Both the position numbers and the translations under genes were made by a program. A stretch of 64,000 bases of DNA from Janibacter alkaliphilus (GTDB lineage Bacteria > Actinomycetota > Actinomycetes > Actinomycetales > Dermatophilaceae). Location: NCBI RefSeq assembly GCF_013408565.1, contig NZ_JACBZX010000001.1, forward strand, positions 1 to 64,000. Reading direction: 5' to 3'. Positions 44,546 through 55,342 of this stretch are shown here, one piece after another (position 1 is the stretch's first letter; every line of letters begins with the position of its first letter). The notes under the pieces are model-generated. The model was not told the DNA's origin. It searched no databases and saw nothing but the letters and a program-made list of their open reading frames with translations.

Positions 44546-46138
44546 TCAGGTGCGGGTAGCGCCGTCGCGCAGCGCGCGACGCTGGATCTTGCCGGTGAGG
44601 GTCTTCGGGAGCTCCTCGACGAGGTGCACCTCGCGCGGCGCCTTGTAGCGGGCCAGCCGCTCCCGGGCGAAGGCGATGAGCTCGTCGGCGTCGACGTCCG
44701 CGCCCTCGGCCAGGGTCAGGTGGGCGACCACCCGTTCGCCGGAGTAGTCGTCCGGCTCGCCGACGACCGCCGCCTCGTGCACCGCCGGGTGCCCCAGCAG
44801 CGCGTCCTCGACCTCGCGCGGCCAGACCTTGTAGCCGGAGACGTTGATCTGGTCCTTGAGCCGGTCGACGATGTGCACCCAGCCGTCGGCGTCGATGATC
44901 GCGCCGTCGCCGGTGCGCAGCCGCCCACCGGGGAAGGTCTCGGCCGTCGCCTCGGGCTTGCCCCAGTAGCCGGGGACGACGGCGGGCCCGGCGATCTCCA
45001 GCTCGCCAGGCTCCCCGGTCGGCAGCGGGCGCCCGTCCGGGTCGACGATCCGCAGCTCGACCCCGGGCAGCGCCTTGCCGATGGACAGGCTGCCGCTGGT
45101 CGCGTCCACCGGTGCCCGCTCCCCCGGCGGCACGGCGATCACCGCGGAGCTGGTCTCGGTCATCCCGTAGATGTTGTGGATGTAGACGCCGTGCCGCTGC
45201 TCGAAGCGCTCCACGGTGGCGGGCGGCACCGGTGCCCCGCCGGAGTGCAGGCAGCGCACGCTGGCGAAGGTGTCCTCGGGCAGCTCGAGGCGATCCATCC
45301 CGTTGAAGACGGTGATCGAGCCGGTGGTGCAGGTGACCGCCTCCTCCCGGATGAGCCGGGCGGCGCCGTCCGGGGTGGGTCGGCCCGGAAGGATCACCGC
45401 GGCACCGGCCAGCAGCGGGGTGGCCAGGTCGATGACGGCGCCGGTGATGTGGAAGAGCGGCGCCACCGCGAGCACCCGGTCGGCGGGGGTCAGGTGCATC
45501 ACCGCGGCGCTGGTGGCGGCGACGGCGAGCAGGTTGCCGTGGGTGTTCATCGCCCCCTTCGGCGGTCCGGTGGTGCCGGAGGTGTAGGTGAGCAGGGCGA
45601 CCGTGTCGTGGTCGGCCGCGACCGGCTCGGCGGAGCGTCCGTCGTGGGCGGCGAGCACGGTGGCCAGGTCGTGCTCCGGGTCCTGCTCCTCGTCCAGCTC
45701 CGGGCCGGCCTGTCCCTCGCCGACCGTCAGCAGCCAGGCGACGTCGGTGCCCTCGACGAGAGCCGCGATCTCCTCGTGGCGACTCGCCTCGACGAGCAGG
45801 CCGACGGCGCCGGAGTCGGTGACCAGGTGGCGCAGCTCGTCGCCGGCGTACATCGGGTTGAGCAGCACCGCGGCCGCCCCGCGCCGCCACAGGGCGAGCA
45901 TCAGCATCACGACCTCGGGGACGTTCTGCAGCTGCACCCCGACACGGTCGCCGGGGCCGACCCCGCGGTCGGCGAGCGCGGCCGCGAGCGTCTCGGCGGC
46001 CCGCTCCAGCTCCGCCGCGGTCGTGCTCGTGCCGTCGTGGCGCAACGCGAGGCCGTCGGGGGCGTGGGCGACGACCTGCTGCCAGGCCTCGGTCAGCGAC
46101 CCGCGCAGGGCGGGCATCGGCTCGGGCGGGGCGGACAT
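44546..46138 (-). CDS. AMP-dependent acyl-CoA synthetase
   Basis: A 530-residue ANL-superfamily ligase. Core motifs: [21 protein letters not shown] (P-loop), [51 protein letters not shown], and the catalytic Lys in [11 protein letters not shown]. Chain length is not readable, but the position 84 bp upstream of the fatty-acid permease suggests a short or medium-chain acid activated after import. CAGGAG lies 6 nt before ATG 46138. Confidence 0.9.
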   Translation of the reverse strand: MSAPPEPMPALRGSLTEAWQQVVAHAPDGLALRHDGTSTTAAELERAAETLAAALADRGVGPGDRVGVQLQNVPEVVMLMLALWRRGAAAVLLNPMYAGDELRHLVTDSGAVGLLVEASRHEEIAALVEGTDVAWLLTVGEGQAGPELDEEQDPEHDLATVLAAHDGRSAEPVAADHDTVALLTYTSGTTGPPKGAMNTHGNLLAVAATSAAVMHLTPADRVLAVAPLFHITGAVIDLATPLLAGAAVILPGRPTPDGAARLIREEAVTCTTGSITVFNGMDRLELPEDTFASVRCLHSGGAPVPPATVERFEQRHGVYIHNIYGMTETSSAVIAVPPGERAPVDATSGSLSIGKALPGVELRIVDPDGRPLPTGEPGELEIAGPAVVPGYWGKPEATAETFPGGRLRTGDGAIIDADGWVHIVDRLKDQINVSGYKVWPREVEDALLGHPAVHEAAVVGEPDDYSGERVVAHLTLAEGADVDADELIAFARERLARYKAPREVHLVEELPKTLTGKIQRRALRDGATRT

Positions 46139-46288
46139 CGTCGTCTCCTGGGCGGTGCGGCACCGGGCACGCGGCCGGGTCGGTGCCCCGAGACTGTCCC
46201 GCGGATGCCCCCGGGCGCAAGCGTCGCGGCCGGTGACGGACAGACCTGCTCCCGTGCCGTGACCTGCGCGGAGGCCGGTCGAGCGCGG

Positions 46289-48130
46289 TCAGTCGACCAG
46301 GCGCGCGGCACCCTTGTCGGCGGACTGGGCGAACTTCGCGAAGATCTTCAGCGCCGCCGAGATCGGCCGCTCCCGGGCGACCGGCTGCCACCCCTTCGCG
46401 TCCTGCTCGGCGCGGCGGGCGTCGAGCTCCTCGTCGGGCACGAGCAGCTGCACCCGCCGGTTCGGGATGTCGAACTCGATCATGTCGCCGTCGCGGACCA
46501 GCCCGATGACGCCACCGGCCGCGGCCTCCGGGGAGACGTGCCCGATGGACAGCCCGGAGCTGCCGCCGGAGAAGCGGCCGTCGGTGATCAGCGCGCACTT
46601 CGGGCCGAGACCGACGCCCTTGAGGTAGGAGGTCGGGTAGAGCATCTCCTGCATGCCCGGTCCCCCCTTCGGGCCCTCGTAGCGCACGACCACGACGTCG
46701 CCCTCCTGGATCTCCTTGGAGAGGATCATCGTCACCGCGTCCTCCTGGCTCTCGGCGACCTTGGCCGGGCCGGTGAAGTTCCACTGGTGCTCGGGCACGC
46801 CGGCGGTCTTGACGATGCAGCCGTCGGCGGCGAGGTTGCCGGTGAGCACGGCCAGGCCGCCCTCGGCGGTATAGGCGTGCTCGACCGAGCGGATGCAGCC
46901 GCCCTCGCTGTCGGTGTCCAGGCTGCTCCACCGGTTGGTCGAGCTGAAGGCCTCGGTGGTGCGCACGCCGCCGGGGGCCGCGTGGAAGAGCTCGAGCGCC
47001 TTGTCGGTGGCGGTGCCGGAGCGGATGTCCCAGTCGCCGAGCCACTCCTTGACCGAGCGGCTGTGCACCGCACGCACCGACTCGTCCAGCATGCCGCCGC
47101 GGTGCAGCTCGCCGAGGATGGCGGCGATCCCGCCGGCACGGTGCACGTCCTCCATGTAGTAGTCGCCGGAGTTCGGGGCGACCTTGACCAGGCACGGTGT
47201 GACCCGGCTGAGCGCGTCGATGTCGTGCTGGTCGAAGTCGACGCCGGCCTCCTGGGCCGCCGCCAGCAGGTGCAGGATCGTGTTTGTCGAGCCGCCCATG
47301 GCGATGTCCAGGCGCATCGCGTTGGCGAAGGCGGGCTTGCCGGCGATCGAGCGCGGCAGCACCGAGTCGTCGTCGCCGTCGTAGTAGTCGCGGCACAGGT
47401 CGACGACCAGCCGGCCGGCGTCGAGGAAGAGCTCGCGACGGGCCGAGGCGGTGGCCAGCGTGGAGCCGTTGCCCGGCAGCGAGAGGCCGAGCGCCTCGGT
47501 GAGGCAGTTCATCGAGTTCGCGGTGAACATCCCCGAGCAGGAGCCGCAGGTCGGGCAGGCCGACTGCTCGATGGTGGTGATCTCCTCGTCGGAGACGTTC
47601 TCGTCGACGGACTTGATCATCGCGTCGACGAGGTCGAGGCGGGTCTGCGCGGTGCCGTCCTCGCCGATGATCGCCTTGCCGGCCTCCATCGGGCCGCCGG
47701 AGACGAAGACGGTGGGGATGTTCAGCCGGAGCGCGGCCAGCAGCATGCCGGGCGTGATCTTGTCGCAGTTGGAGATGCAGACCAGCGCGTCGGCGCAGTG
47801 CGCCTGGACCATGTACTCGACGGCGTCGGCGATGACCTCGCGGCTGGGCAGGCTGTAGAGCATGCCGGCGTGACCCATGGCGATGCCGTCGTCGACGGCG
47901 ATGGTGTTGAATTCCTTGCCGACCCCGCCGGCCTCCTCGATGGCGCCGGCGACGAGCTGGCCCATGTCCTTGAGGTGGACGTGGCCGGGGACGAACTGGG
48001 TGAAGGAGTTGGCGATCGCCACGATCGGCTTGCCGAAGTCGTTCTCCCCCATGCCGGTGGCCCGCCACAGGGCGCGGGCGCCGGCCATGTTGCGGCCGTG
48101 GGTGGTGGTCTTGGAACGCAGCTCGGGCAT
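46289..48130 (-). CDS. ilvD: Dihydroxy-acid dehydratase
   Basis: Iron-sulfur dehydratase of the third step in Ile and Val synthesis. The 613-residue protein has [59 protein letters not shown], and [20 protein letters not shown], all with the conserved cysteines and metal ligands. It is the longer IlvD subclass. ATG at 48130 lies 6 nt after TACGGT (48137-48142), so ilvD has its own leaderless promoter downstream of the hairpin at 48169-48204. Confidence 0.97.
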   Translation of the reverse strand: MPELRSKTTTHGRNMAGARALWRATGMGENDFGKPIVAIANSFTQFVPGHVHLKDMGQLVAGAIEEAGGVGKEFNTIAVDDGIAMGHAGMLYSLPSREVIADAVEYMVQAHCADALVCISNCDKITPGMLLAALRLNIPTVFVSGGPMEAGKAIIGEDGTAQTRLDLVDAMIKSVDENVSDEEITTIEQSACPTCGSCSGMFTANSMNCLTEALGLSLPGNGSTLATASARRELFLDAGRLVVDLCRDYYDGDDDSVLPRSIAGKPAFANAMRLDIAMGGSTNTILHLLAAAQEAGVDFDQHDIDALSRVTPCLVKVAPNSGDYYMEDVHRAGGIAAILGELHRGGMLDESVRAVHSRSVKEWLGDWDIRSGTATDKALELFHAAPGGVRTTEAFSSTNRWSSLDTDSEGGCIRSVEHAYTAEGGLAVLTGNLAADGCIVKTAGVPEHQWNFTGPAKVAESQEDAVTMILSKEIQEGDVVVVRYEGPKGGPGMQEMLYPTSYLKGVGLGPKCALITDGRFSGGSSGLSIGHVSPEAAAGGVIGLVRDGDMIEFDIPNRRVQLLVPDEELDARRAEQDAKGWQPVARERPISAALKIFAKFAQSADKGAARLVD

Positions 48131-48168
48131 GTCTCTACCGTAGTTCTCGGGTCGATGAAGGGCGAACG

Positions 48169-48204
48169 GCCGCAGCCGCCACGAGCGGTCGTGGCGGCTG
48201 CGGC
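48169..48204 (-). terminator. Strong hairpin between the small gene and ilvD
   Basis: Perfect 16-bp stem GCCGCAGCCGCCACGA and inverse, loop GCGG. It starts 16 nt after the stop of the small gene at 48221-48286. It lies upstream of the ilvD promoter, so it most likely ends the small transcript. Confidence 0.75.
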
Positions 48205-48220
48205 GGTGTCGTGCGCGGAC

Positions 48221-48286
48221 TCAGGCGTCGCGGCGGTCCAGGCTCTCCTGGAGGGCGCGGCGGGCCTCGCGGGTCTCGTCGCTCAT
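48221..48286 (-). CDS. Small 21-residue reading frame with strong ribosome site
   Basis: Encodes a highly charged 21-residue peptide beginning MSDETREARRALQ and ending LDRRDA. The ATG at 48286 has GAGGAG 7 nt upstream, one of the best Shine-Dalgarno sites in the window, and a perfect 16-bp terminator hairpin follows 16 nt after the stop. The peptide lacks runs of branched-chain residues, so it does not look like an ilvD attenuator leader. It may be a true small protein or a small-RNA marker; no homologue is recognised. Confidence 0.45.
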   Translation of the reverse strand: MSDETREARRALQESLDRRDA

Positions 48287-48465
48287 GACGTGCTCCTCAC
48301 GTCGTCGTGTCAGGGCGGCGGCGACGGCGGTGCGCCCTCGTCGGTCGCGGGGCGAACGCTGCGGGCCACGGGATCGCCGCTGGCCGGGCCGTCGTCGGCT
48401 GCGCACGACGCTACGCCGGTTCGTCCACGAGGTGGACACCCCTTCCACATCCTGGACACACCTCC

Positions 48466-48647
48466 GCAACTGCCCGGGCAATTCACACCCCCGTCCGCAA
48501 CTGCCCGGGCAATTCACACCCACCTCCGCAACTGCCCGGGCAAATTTCGCACCCCCTCCGCAACTGCCCGGGCAATTCACACCCCCGTCCGCAACTGCCC
48601 GGGCAAATTTCACCTCTCCCCCTCCGCAACTGCCCGGGCAATTCGCA
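48466..48647. repeat. Phased tandem repeat array 2 (6 units, 31-bp period)
   Basis: Six copies of GCAACTGCCCGGGCAA start at 48466, 48497, 48528, 48560, 48591 and 48626, with spacings 31, 31, 32, 31 and 35 bp. The core is identical to array 1 at 8631-8834. Spacers are C-rich, such as TTCACACCCCCGTCC. The 397-bp gap 48287-48683 between the DedA-like gene and the small gene holds only this array. Confidence 0.93.
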
Positions 48648-48683
48648 CCTAGCTGTCGGTGCGTTCGCGCGGGTGCGCACTCT

Positions 48684-49145
48684 TTACCGGGACCGCGGTC
48701 CGGCGAGGCGACGGTTGACGAGGAACACGACGAGCACGGCACCCAGCGCCGCCAGCGCCCAGCACCAGGACAGCCGGCCGAGGAAGGCGTCGATCACCGC
48801 GAAGCCGATGGTTGTGTAGATGGTCGCCCAGAGCAGGGCGCCGACGACGACGGCGGGCAGGAAGCGCGTCCAGGGCATCCGCAGCAGCCCCGCGCTGAGG
48901 TTGATCGCGGTCTGGAAGCCGACGGTGAGGAAGCCGAGGCTCACCGCCGGCGGCCCGACCCGGCGCACGAAACGTTCCGCCCGCTGCAGAGCCGGTCGCT
49001 CCAGCTGCTCGGCGGCCCGGGAGCGGTCGCCGGCGCTCCGGATGCCGCGGCCGATGGCGAAGGTGAGGGTGCCGCGCAGCAGCGCGACGAGGAAGAGGAA
49101 GCCGAACGCCAGCCAGACCGGCCAGTCGCTCGTGAGCTCGTCCAC
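48684..49145 (-). CDS. DedA/VTT-family membrane protein
   Basis: A 153-residue membrane protein with about four spans (PVWLAFGFLFLVALLRGTLT; FLPAVVVGALLWATIYTTIG; LAALGAVLVVFLVNRRLAG). The motif VGPPAVSLGFLTVGFQTAINLSAGLLRMP resembles the core of DedA proteins, which flip undecaprenyl phosphate or other lipids; that role is inferred. GTG at 49145 is 7 nt after TAGCGT (49153-49158), so it is preferred to GTG 49154, which overlaps the -10 box. Confidence 0.7.
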   Translation of the reverse strand: MDELTSDWPVWLAFGFLFLVALLRGTLTFAIGRGIRSAGDRSRAAEQLERPALQRAERFVRRVGPPAVSLGFLTVGFQTAINLSAGLLRMPWTRFLPAVVVGALLWATIYTTIGFAVIDAFLGRLSWCWALAALGAVLVVFLVNRRLAGPRSR

Positions 49146-49262
49146 GGCGGTCACGCTACGTCACCGGGACCGCACCGACCGCGGCCGTGCCAGGAGAGCC
49201 TGCCCAGCGTCCACGCAGCGTGACCCCTTGTCCCCGCCGACGGCGCCAGGCAGGGTGGACAG

Positions 49263-50042
49263 ATGCGCGTCGTCGTCACCGGTGGGCTCGGGGCCGTGGG
49301 CTCCCGGGTGGTCCAGCAGCTGCGCTCGCAGGATCACGATGCGGTGGTCGCCAGCCGCCGCACCGGGGTGGACGTCGCAACCGGTGAGGGGCTGGAGGCG
49401 ATGCTCGAGGACGCCGAGGCGGTGGTGCACACGGCTGACTCGGCCTCGCCCCGGGCGCGGTCGCTGCGCGAGATCACCGTCGGCGGGACGCGACGGGTGG
49501 CCGAGGCGGCGGCACGCGCGCCGCGCCGCCCGCACCTGGTCACGCTGTCGATCGTCGGGTGCGCCGAGGTCCCGTACGTCTACTACCGGGCGAAGGCGGC
49601 GGCCGACGAGGCGGTGCTCGCCTCCGAGGCCTCGGCGACGGTCGTCGCGGCCACCCAGTTCCACTCGCTGGCCGCGTACTTCGCCCGCCTCGGCAGGATC
49701 GGGCCGGTGGTGCTCGGTCTGCGCGGGATGCGCATCCAGCCCGTGGAGATCGACTGGGTGGCGCAGCGCCTGGCCGAGATCGCCGTCGGCCAGGCCCCCT
49801 CTGACGCGGTCCGCGGCCCGGACCTGACCGGGCCGGCCTCCTTCGACGTGGCGACGATCTCCCGGCTGGTCGCCGAGCACCACGGTCGGCGGGCGCCGCG
49901 GCCGGTGGCGCTGCCGGCGCCGGGGCGGACGCTGGGCGGCTTCGCCGGGGGCGCGATCCTGCCCGGGCCGGACGCCGAGGTGGGCGGTCTCCCCTTCGCC
50001 GAGTGGTTGGCGGCGCAGCCGGTGCCGCTGCGCGGCCGCTGA
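49263..50042 (+). CDS. NAD(P)-binding Rossmann-fold (NmrA/SDR-like) protein
   Basis: A 259-residue atypical short-chain dehydrogenase-like protein. The nucleotide motif is VVVTGGLGAVGSRVV at the N-terminus; VVHTADSASPR, LVTLSIVGCAEVPYVYYRAK and ATQFHSLAAYFAR follow, with YYRAK in place of the classic YxxxK. It belongs to the NmrA/complex-I-assembly type, usually redox sensing or oxidoreductase; function is open. ATG at 49263. Confidence 0.75.
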   Translation: MRVVVTGGLGAVGSRVVQQLRSQDHDAVVASRRTGVDVATGEGLEAMLEDAEAVVHTADSASPRARSLREITVGGTRRVAEAAARAPRRPHLVTLSIVGCAEVPYVYYRAKAAADEAVLASEASATVVAATQFHSLAAYFARLGRIGPVVLGLRGMRIQPVEIDWVAQRLAEIAVGQAPSDAVRGPDLTGPASFDVATISRLVAEHHGRRAPRPVALPAPGRTLGGFAGGAILPGPDAEVGGLPFAEWLAAQPVPLRGR

Positions 50043-50097
50043 CCGCGCACGCCCTCCTCTTCCCCCTTCCCCACCCCACCGACGCCCACCTGCACCG

Positions 50098-50147
50098 GGC
50101 TACCACGCAGTAAGTGCTGTGATCACGACACTTACTGCGTGGTAGCC
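50098..50147. repeat. 50-bp interspersed palindrome, copy 3
   Basis: Identical in arms and centre to copy 1: GGCTACCACGCAGTAAGTG at 50098-50116, centre CTGTGATCACGA, inverse arm at 50129-50147. It is 23 bp from a copy of the two-hairpin element, in the gap between the converging SDR and ilvC genes. Confidence 0.9.
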
Positions 50148-50170
50148 GGGTGTCGTGCTGGTGGCGCTGA

Positions 50171-50245
50171 CGATGTCGAGAAACGCTCGATCCCCCGAGA
50201 AGCCTTCTCGGGGGATCGACGCATTATCGGGTAACCCGATAAAGG
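50171..50245 (+). repeat. Two-hairpin interspersed element, copy C
   Basis: Begins CGATGTCGAGAA. Hairpin 1 is a perfect 15-bp stem CGATCCCCCGAGAAG and inverse around one central C (50188-50218). The second palindrome TTATCGGGT-A-ACCCGATAA (50224-50242) follows. Offsets of the two cores (29 and 53) match copies A and B exactly. Confidence 0.9.
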
Positions 50246-50260
50246 GGTGGCGGGTGGGAC

Positions 50261-51887
<1,627 letters not shown>

Positions 51888-51894
51888 GCTCTGC

Positions 51895-53805
51895 TCACTC
51901 ACCGTCGTGGTCGGCGTCGGTGTCCTGGTCGAAGGCCTCAGACTCCTCGCGGTCCCACTGCGGGGCCACGTCGCGCGCGATCTGGATGTCGTCGTTGCTG
52001 ATCCCGGCCGGGACCATCGGCCACACCATGGCGTCCCGCTCGACGACGAAGTCGACGACGACCGGGCGGTCGTCGATCGCCATCGCCTGCCGGATGGTGT
52101 CCTCGAGGTCCTCCGGGCGCTCGCAGCGCAGCCCGACGCAGCCGTAGGCCTCGGCGAGCTTGACGAAGTCGGGGATCCGGTTGCCCACCGAGGTGTGCAG
52201 GTCGGTGTTGGAGTAGCGCTCGTTGTAGAAGAGGCTCTGCCACTGCCGGACCATGCCGAGGCTGGAGTTGTTGATGATCGCGACCTTGATCGGGATCTCG
52301 TTGATGACGCAGGTGGCCAGCTCCTGGTTGGTCATCTGGAAGCAGCCGTCGCCGTCGATGGCCCACACCACCCGGTCCGGCTCGCCCACCTTCGCGCCCA
52401 TCGCGGCAGGCACGGAGTAGCCCATCGTGCCGGCACCGCCGGAGTTCAGCCAGGCTCCGGGGCGCTCGTAGCCGATGAACTGGGCGGCCCACATCTGGTG
52501 CTGGCCGACGCCGGCGGCGTAGACCGCCTCCGGGCCGGCGATCTGACCGAGCGCCTCGAGCACGTGCTGCGGCATGAGGCCCCCGTCGGGGTCGGGGGTG
52601 TAGCCGACCGGGTAGCTCTCCCGCCAGCCGGTGGTGCGCCGGCGCCACGGCCCGTAGTCGGGCAGCTCGTCCTCGTCGCGGACGGCCGCGGTCAGCGCGG
52701 CGATGATCTCCTTGGCGTCCCCGACGATCGGCACGTCGGCGACCCGGTTCTTGGAGATCTCCGCAGGGTCGATGTCGGCGTGGATCACCTTGGCGTGCGG
52801 GGCGAAGGTGGACAGCTGCCCGGTCACCCGGTCGTCGAAGCGGGCGCCGAGGGTGATCAGCAGGTCGCTGCGCTGCAGCGCGGTGACCGCGGCGACGCTG
52901 CCGTGCATCCCGGGCATGCCCAGGTGCAGCGGGTGGCTGTCCGGGAAGGCGCCGCGGGCCATCAGGGTGGTCACCACCGGGATCCCGGTGGCGTCGGCCA
53001 GCGCGAGCAGCTCGGCGTGGGCGCGGGCGCGGACCACGCCGCCGCCGACGTAGAGGACCGGCTGGGTGCTGCCACGCAGCAGCTTCAGCGCCTCGCGGAT
53101 CTGCTTGGCGTGCGGCTTGGTCACCGGGTGGTAGCCGGGCAGCTCGAACTGCGGCGGCCAGGCGAAGGTGGTGCTGGCCTGCAGCGCGTCCTTGGCGATG
53201 TCGACGAGCACCGGGCCGGGCCGGCCGGTGCCGGCGATGTGGAAGGCCTCGGCGATCACCCGCGAGATCTGCGCCGGGTCGGTGACGAGGTAGTTGTGCT
53301 TGGTGATCGGCATCGTGATGCCGCGGATGTCCGCCTCCTGGAAGGCGTCCGTGCCGATCGAGCCGGAGGCGACCTGCCCGGTGATGGCGACCATCGGCAC
53401 CGAGTCCATGTAGGCGTCGGCGATCGCGGTGACGAGGTTGGTCGCGCCCGGGCCCGAGGTGGCCATGCACACCCCGACCCGGCCGGTGGCGGCGGCGTAG
53501 CCCTCGGCAGCGTGCCCGGCGCCCTGCTCGTGGCGCACCAGGATGTGCCGCAGCGCGGTGGAGTCCATGAGCGGGTCGTAGGCCGGCAGGATGGCCCCGC
53601 CGGGGATGCCGAAGACGACGTCGGCGCCGACGTGCTCGAGCGCCAGCACGAGGCTGCGGGCCCCGGTGACGTCCTCGATCCTCGTCGTCTGCTCGGCCCG
53701 CTCCTGGCTCGCGGCCGGCCGCGGCGCACGCTGCGCCAGGCTGGCCGGGCTGGGAGCGCTGGTCGTCCCGCTGCTGCTCACCGTCTCGCCCTTCGTCGTC
53801 GCTGA
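51895..53805 (-). CDS. ilvB: Acetolactate synthase, catalytic (large) subunit
   Basis: Thiamine-diphosphate enzyme that starts Val/Leu/Ile synthesis. The 636-residue protein has [16 protein letters not shown], the catalytic Glu in [36 protein letters not shown], and the cofactor motif GDGCFQM ... [11 protein letters not shown]. The frame opens at ATG 53838, but that codon directly follows the attenuator U-run and has no ribosome site. GTG at 53805 has GAGGAG 9 nt upstream and is preferred. An Ala/Ser-rich extension of about 40 residues precedes the core. Expression is set by the leader at 53902-53940. Confidence 0.95.
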   Translation of the reverse strand, partial: SATTKGETVSSSGTTSAPSPASLAQRAPRPAASQERAEQTTRIEDVTGARSLVLALEHVGADVVFGIPGGAILPAYDPLMDSTALRHILVRHEQGAGHAAEGYAAATGRVGVCMATSGPGATNLVTAIADAYMDSVPMVAITGQVASGSIGTDAFQEADIRGITMPITKHNYLVTDPAQISRVIAEAFHIAGTGRPGPVLVDIAKDALQASTTFAWPPQFELPGYHPVTKPHAKQIREALKLLRGSTQPVLYVGGGVVRARAHAELLALADATGIPVVTTLMARGAFPDSHPLHLGMPGMHGSVAAVTALQRSDLLITLGARFDDRVTGQLSTFAPHAKVIHADIDPAEISKNRVADVPIVGDAKEIIAALTAAVRDEDELPDYGPWRRRTTGWRESYPVGYTPDPDGGLMPQHVLEALGQIAGPEAVYAAGVGQHQMWAAQFIGYERPGAWLNSGGAGTMGYSVPAAMGAKVGEPDRVVWAIDGDGCFQMTNQELATCVINEIPIKVAIINNSSLGMVRQWQSLFYNERYSNTDLHTSVGNRIPDFVKLAEAYGCVGLRCERPEDLEDTIRQAMAIDDRPVVVDFVVERDAMVWPMVPAGISNDDIQIARDVAPQWDREESEAFDQDTDADHDGE

Positions 53806-53839
53806 CACCCGTCTGCTCTCCTCATCCTCTCCCGGCATG

Positions 53840-53875
53840 AAAAAACCCCTCAGCCCGGGTCTGCCGGGTGAAGGG
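53840..53875 (-). terminator. ilvB attenuator terminator
   Basis: On the minus strand, CCCTTCACCCGG and CCGGGCTGAGGGG pair around CAGA (53875-53846), followed by six T (53845-53840). It is the only classical hairpin-plus-T-run terminator I found in the window. Confidence 0.85.
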
Positions 53876-53901
53876 TGCGCGCCGCCCTCGGCCGTCGCCG
53901 G

Positions 53902-53940
53902 TCAGGCAGCGCGCCGGGGAAGTACGAGGTTCCGGGTCAT
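53902..53940 (-). CDS. ilvB leader peptide
   Basis: Twelve codons, MTRNLVLPRRAA*. The Leu-Val-Leu codons are CTC GTA CTT; GTA and CTT are rare here. The last codons (53905-53914) can form a stem with 53877-53886 just before the terminator. The ATG lies 7 nt after a -10-like CAGAGT. Typical ribosome-mediated attenuation, sensing Leu/Val charging. Confidence 0.82.
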   Translation of the reverse strand: MTRNLVLPRRAA

Positions 53941-53947
53941 GCGGCGA

Positions 53948-53976
53948 ACTCTGCTCCGCCGCCCCGCCGGTGTCAA
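53948..53976 (-). promoter_or_regulatory. ilvB promoter
   Basis: TTGACA (53976-53971), a 17-bp spacer and CAGAGT (53953-53948). The perfect -35 box and the 7-nt distance to the leader ATG suggest that the leader peptide is translated without a ribosome site. Confidence 0.6.
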
Positions 53977-54011
53977 TCCCTGAGACAGCGACTTCCGCGA
54001 TGTGGACGGTG

Positions 54012-54059
54012 CGGCCGCGGCACGGTCCGGGAGGTGGTTCCCGGGCCGTGCCGCGGCCG
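54012..54059. terminator. Long hairpin terminator after the DUF4189 gene
   Basis: A 21-bp stem with one G-U pair (54012-54032 with 54039-54059), 19 nt beyond the stop of the minus-strand gene at 54079. Confidence 0.75.
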
Positions 54060-54078
54060 AGCGGTCAGCCGCCGACGA

Positions 54079-54555
54079 TCAGTAGTAGCGGGTGGTGCAC
54101 AGGTAGGCGCGGGTGCGCACGTTGCTCATCCCGTACTTGCCGGCGCGCTTGCGGGCCAGCGAGATCGTCGAGTCCTTGTACCGGCCGTAGGCGGTGGCGT
54201 AGCGCACCGGGCGACCCTTGCTGTCGTACTTGATGGCCAGCGAGGCGCACCCGTTGCGCACCGACACGACGGTGCGGCACTGCCACGCCTTCGAGTAGCG
54301 CTGGCAGCGGTTCATCCCGCCGCGCTGGGCCCAGTACATGCTCGAGGCGTCGTTGGAGTACCCGACGGCCAGGGTGAGCGGGTTGAAGGCGATCGACCCG
54401 TAGTAGCTACGACGGTCGGCGCGGTCCTGCGCCGCCGGGGCGGTCTGGGTGGTCTCGGCGGTCGGCGCCGCCTGGGCGGGCGCGGCCATCGCGCCGCCGA
54501 CGCCGGTGGCCATGGCGGCCGCCAGGATCGCGGCGCGGGTGCGGGTGAGCTTCAT
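54079..54555 (-). CDS. Secreted DUF4189-domain protein
   Basis: A 158-residue exported protein. The Sec signal peptide MKLTRTRAAILAAAM ends near AQA (residues 27-29). An Ala/Thr linker precedes the DUF4189 domain: YYGSIAFNPLTLAVGYSND, RCQRYSKAWQCRTVVSVRNGCASLAI, with cysteines fit for disulphides. The family is of unknown function; some members bind cell-wall or host surfaces. The ATG at 54555 has GGGG in an upstream CGAAGGGG. Confidence 0.82.
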   Translation of the reverse strand: MKLTRTRAAILAAAMATGVGGAMAAPAQAAPTAETTQTAPAAQDRADRRSYYGSIAFNPLTLAVGYSNDASSMYWAQRGGMNRCQRYSKAWQCRTVVSVRNGCASLAIKYDSKGRPVRYATAYGRYKDSTISLARKRAGKYGMSNVRTRAYLCTTRYY

Positions 54556-54675
54556 CGGGTGTCCCCTTCGTCCGTGGTGGTGTGGCAGGACGAAGCATCT
54601 ACCCCCGAGGGGCAGGAGGGGAAGGGGGAGAACTCCCCTCCGCTCCCGCAGCGCCCGCCCCGCTGCCGGCGACGC

Positions 54676-55203
54676 TCAGCCGGCCGGGTGGCGAACCTGC
54701 TCGAGCACCGCGCTGCCGTAGGCGAGGTCGGACCAGTGCCCGCGGTAGCTGAGCACGGCCGCGGTCCCCGCGGCGAAGCCCCGGGTGAGCGCGTCGTGCG
54801 CCTCGTCGTCGCCCTCGCCGTCGGCGAGCATGCTCACCGCTGCCGGGACGCCCGGGGCGTGCCCGACGACGAGCACGACGCTGGCGTCCGGGGTGGCCTC
54901 CCGGGCGACGGCGAGCACGTCGTCGCTGTCGCCGTTGTAGAGCCGGTGCTCGATCTGGACCTCGGCCTCCGGGCAGCCGGCCGCGCCGACCTCCTCCATC
55001 GTCTCCCGGGTGCGCTGCGCCGGGGAGCAGAGCACCTCGTCGCAGCCGTAGCCGTGCTCGCGCAGCCAGCGCCCGAGCTCCTGGGCGTCGGCGCGGCCCT
55101 GCTCCGAGAGCGGCCGGGAGTGATCGTCCCCGGACGGGCCGGAGCCCAGCGCCGAGGCGTGACGTACCAGTACCAGGATGCGGTCCTCCGACGACGTCGT
55201 CAT
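54676..55203 (-). CDS. Histidine phosphatase (SixA-like)
   Basis: A 175-residue member of the histidine-phosphatase superfamily. The catalytic His is in LVLVRHASALG; further motifs are SPAQRTRETMEEVG and LVVGHAPGVPAAV with the second His. SixA-type enzymes act on phosphohistidine proteins or small phosphates; the substrate is not readable. ATG at 55203 follows GGGAGG by 11 nt. Confidence 0.88.
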   Translation of the reverse strand: MTTSSEDRILVLVRHASALGSGPSGDDHSRPLSEQGRADAQELGRWLREHGYGCDEVLCSPAQRTRETMEEVGAAGCPEAEVQIEHRLYNGDSDDVLAVAREATPDASVVLVVGHAPGVPAAVSMLADGEGDDEAHDALTRGFAAGTAAVLSYRGHWSDLAYGSAVLEQVRHPAG

Positions 55204-55342
55204 GACGACATGATCCTCCCGCAGCGGCCTCAGCGCCACCGCCGCACGGTCTCCGGAGCTGACCTGCTCGCCCCGGGACAAGCCCCGCCGCCCAGCCTGT
55301 CGCGGGCCGCGCGCCGCAGCGTCCGCGACCCCTGGCCGCGAT

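Noticed and set aside
41982..48068. A 2028-codon open frame on the minus strand
   Set aside because: It is an Arg/Gly/Pro-rich shadow running over atoE, the acyl-CoA synthetase and ilvD; only its last 348 codons (leuB) are real.
48221..48742. A 173-codon minus-strand frame across array 2
   Set aside because: It reads through the repeats as NCPGSCGG repeats; only the last 22 codons have a ribosome site and sensible composition.
53806..53838. ATG 53838 as the ilvB start
   Set aside because: It follows the attenuator U-run by one base and has no ribosome site; GTG 53805 has GAGGAG at a good distance.
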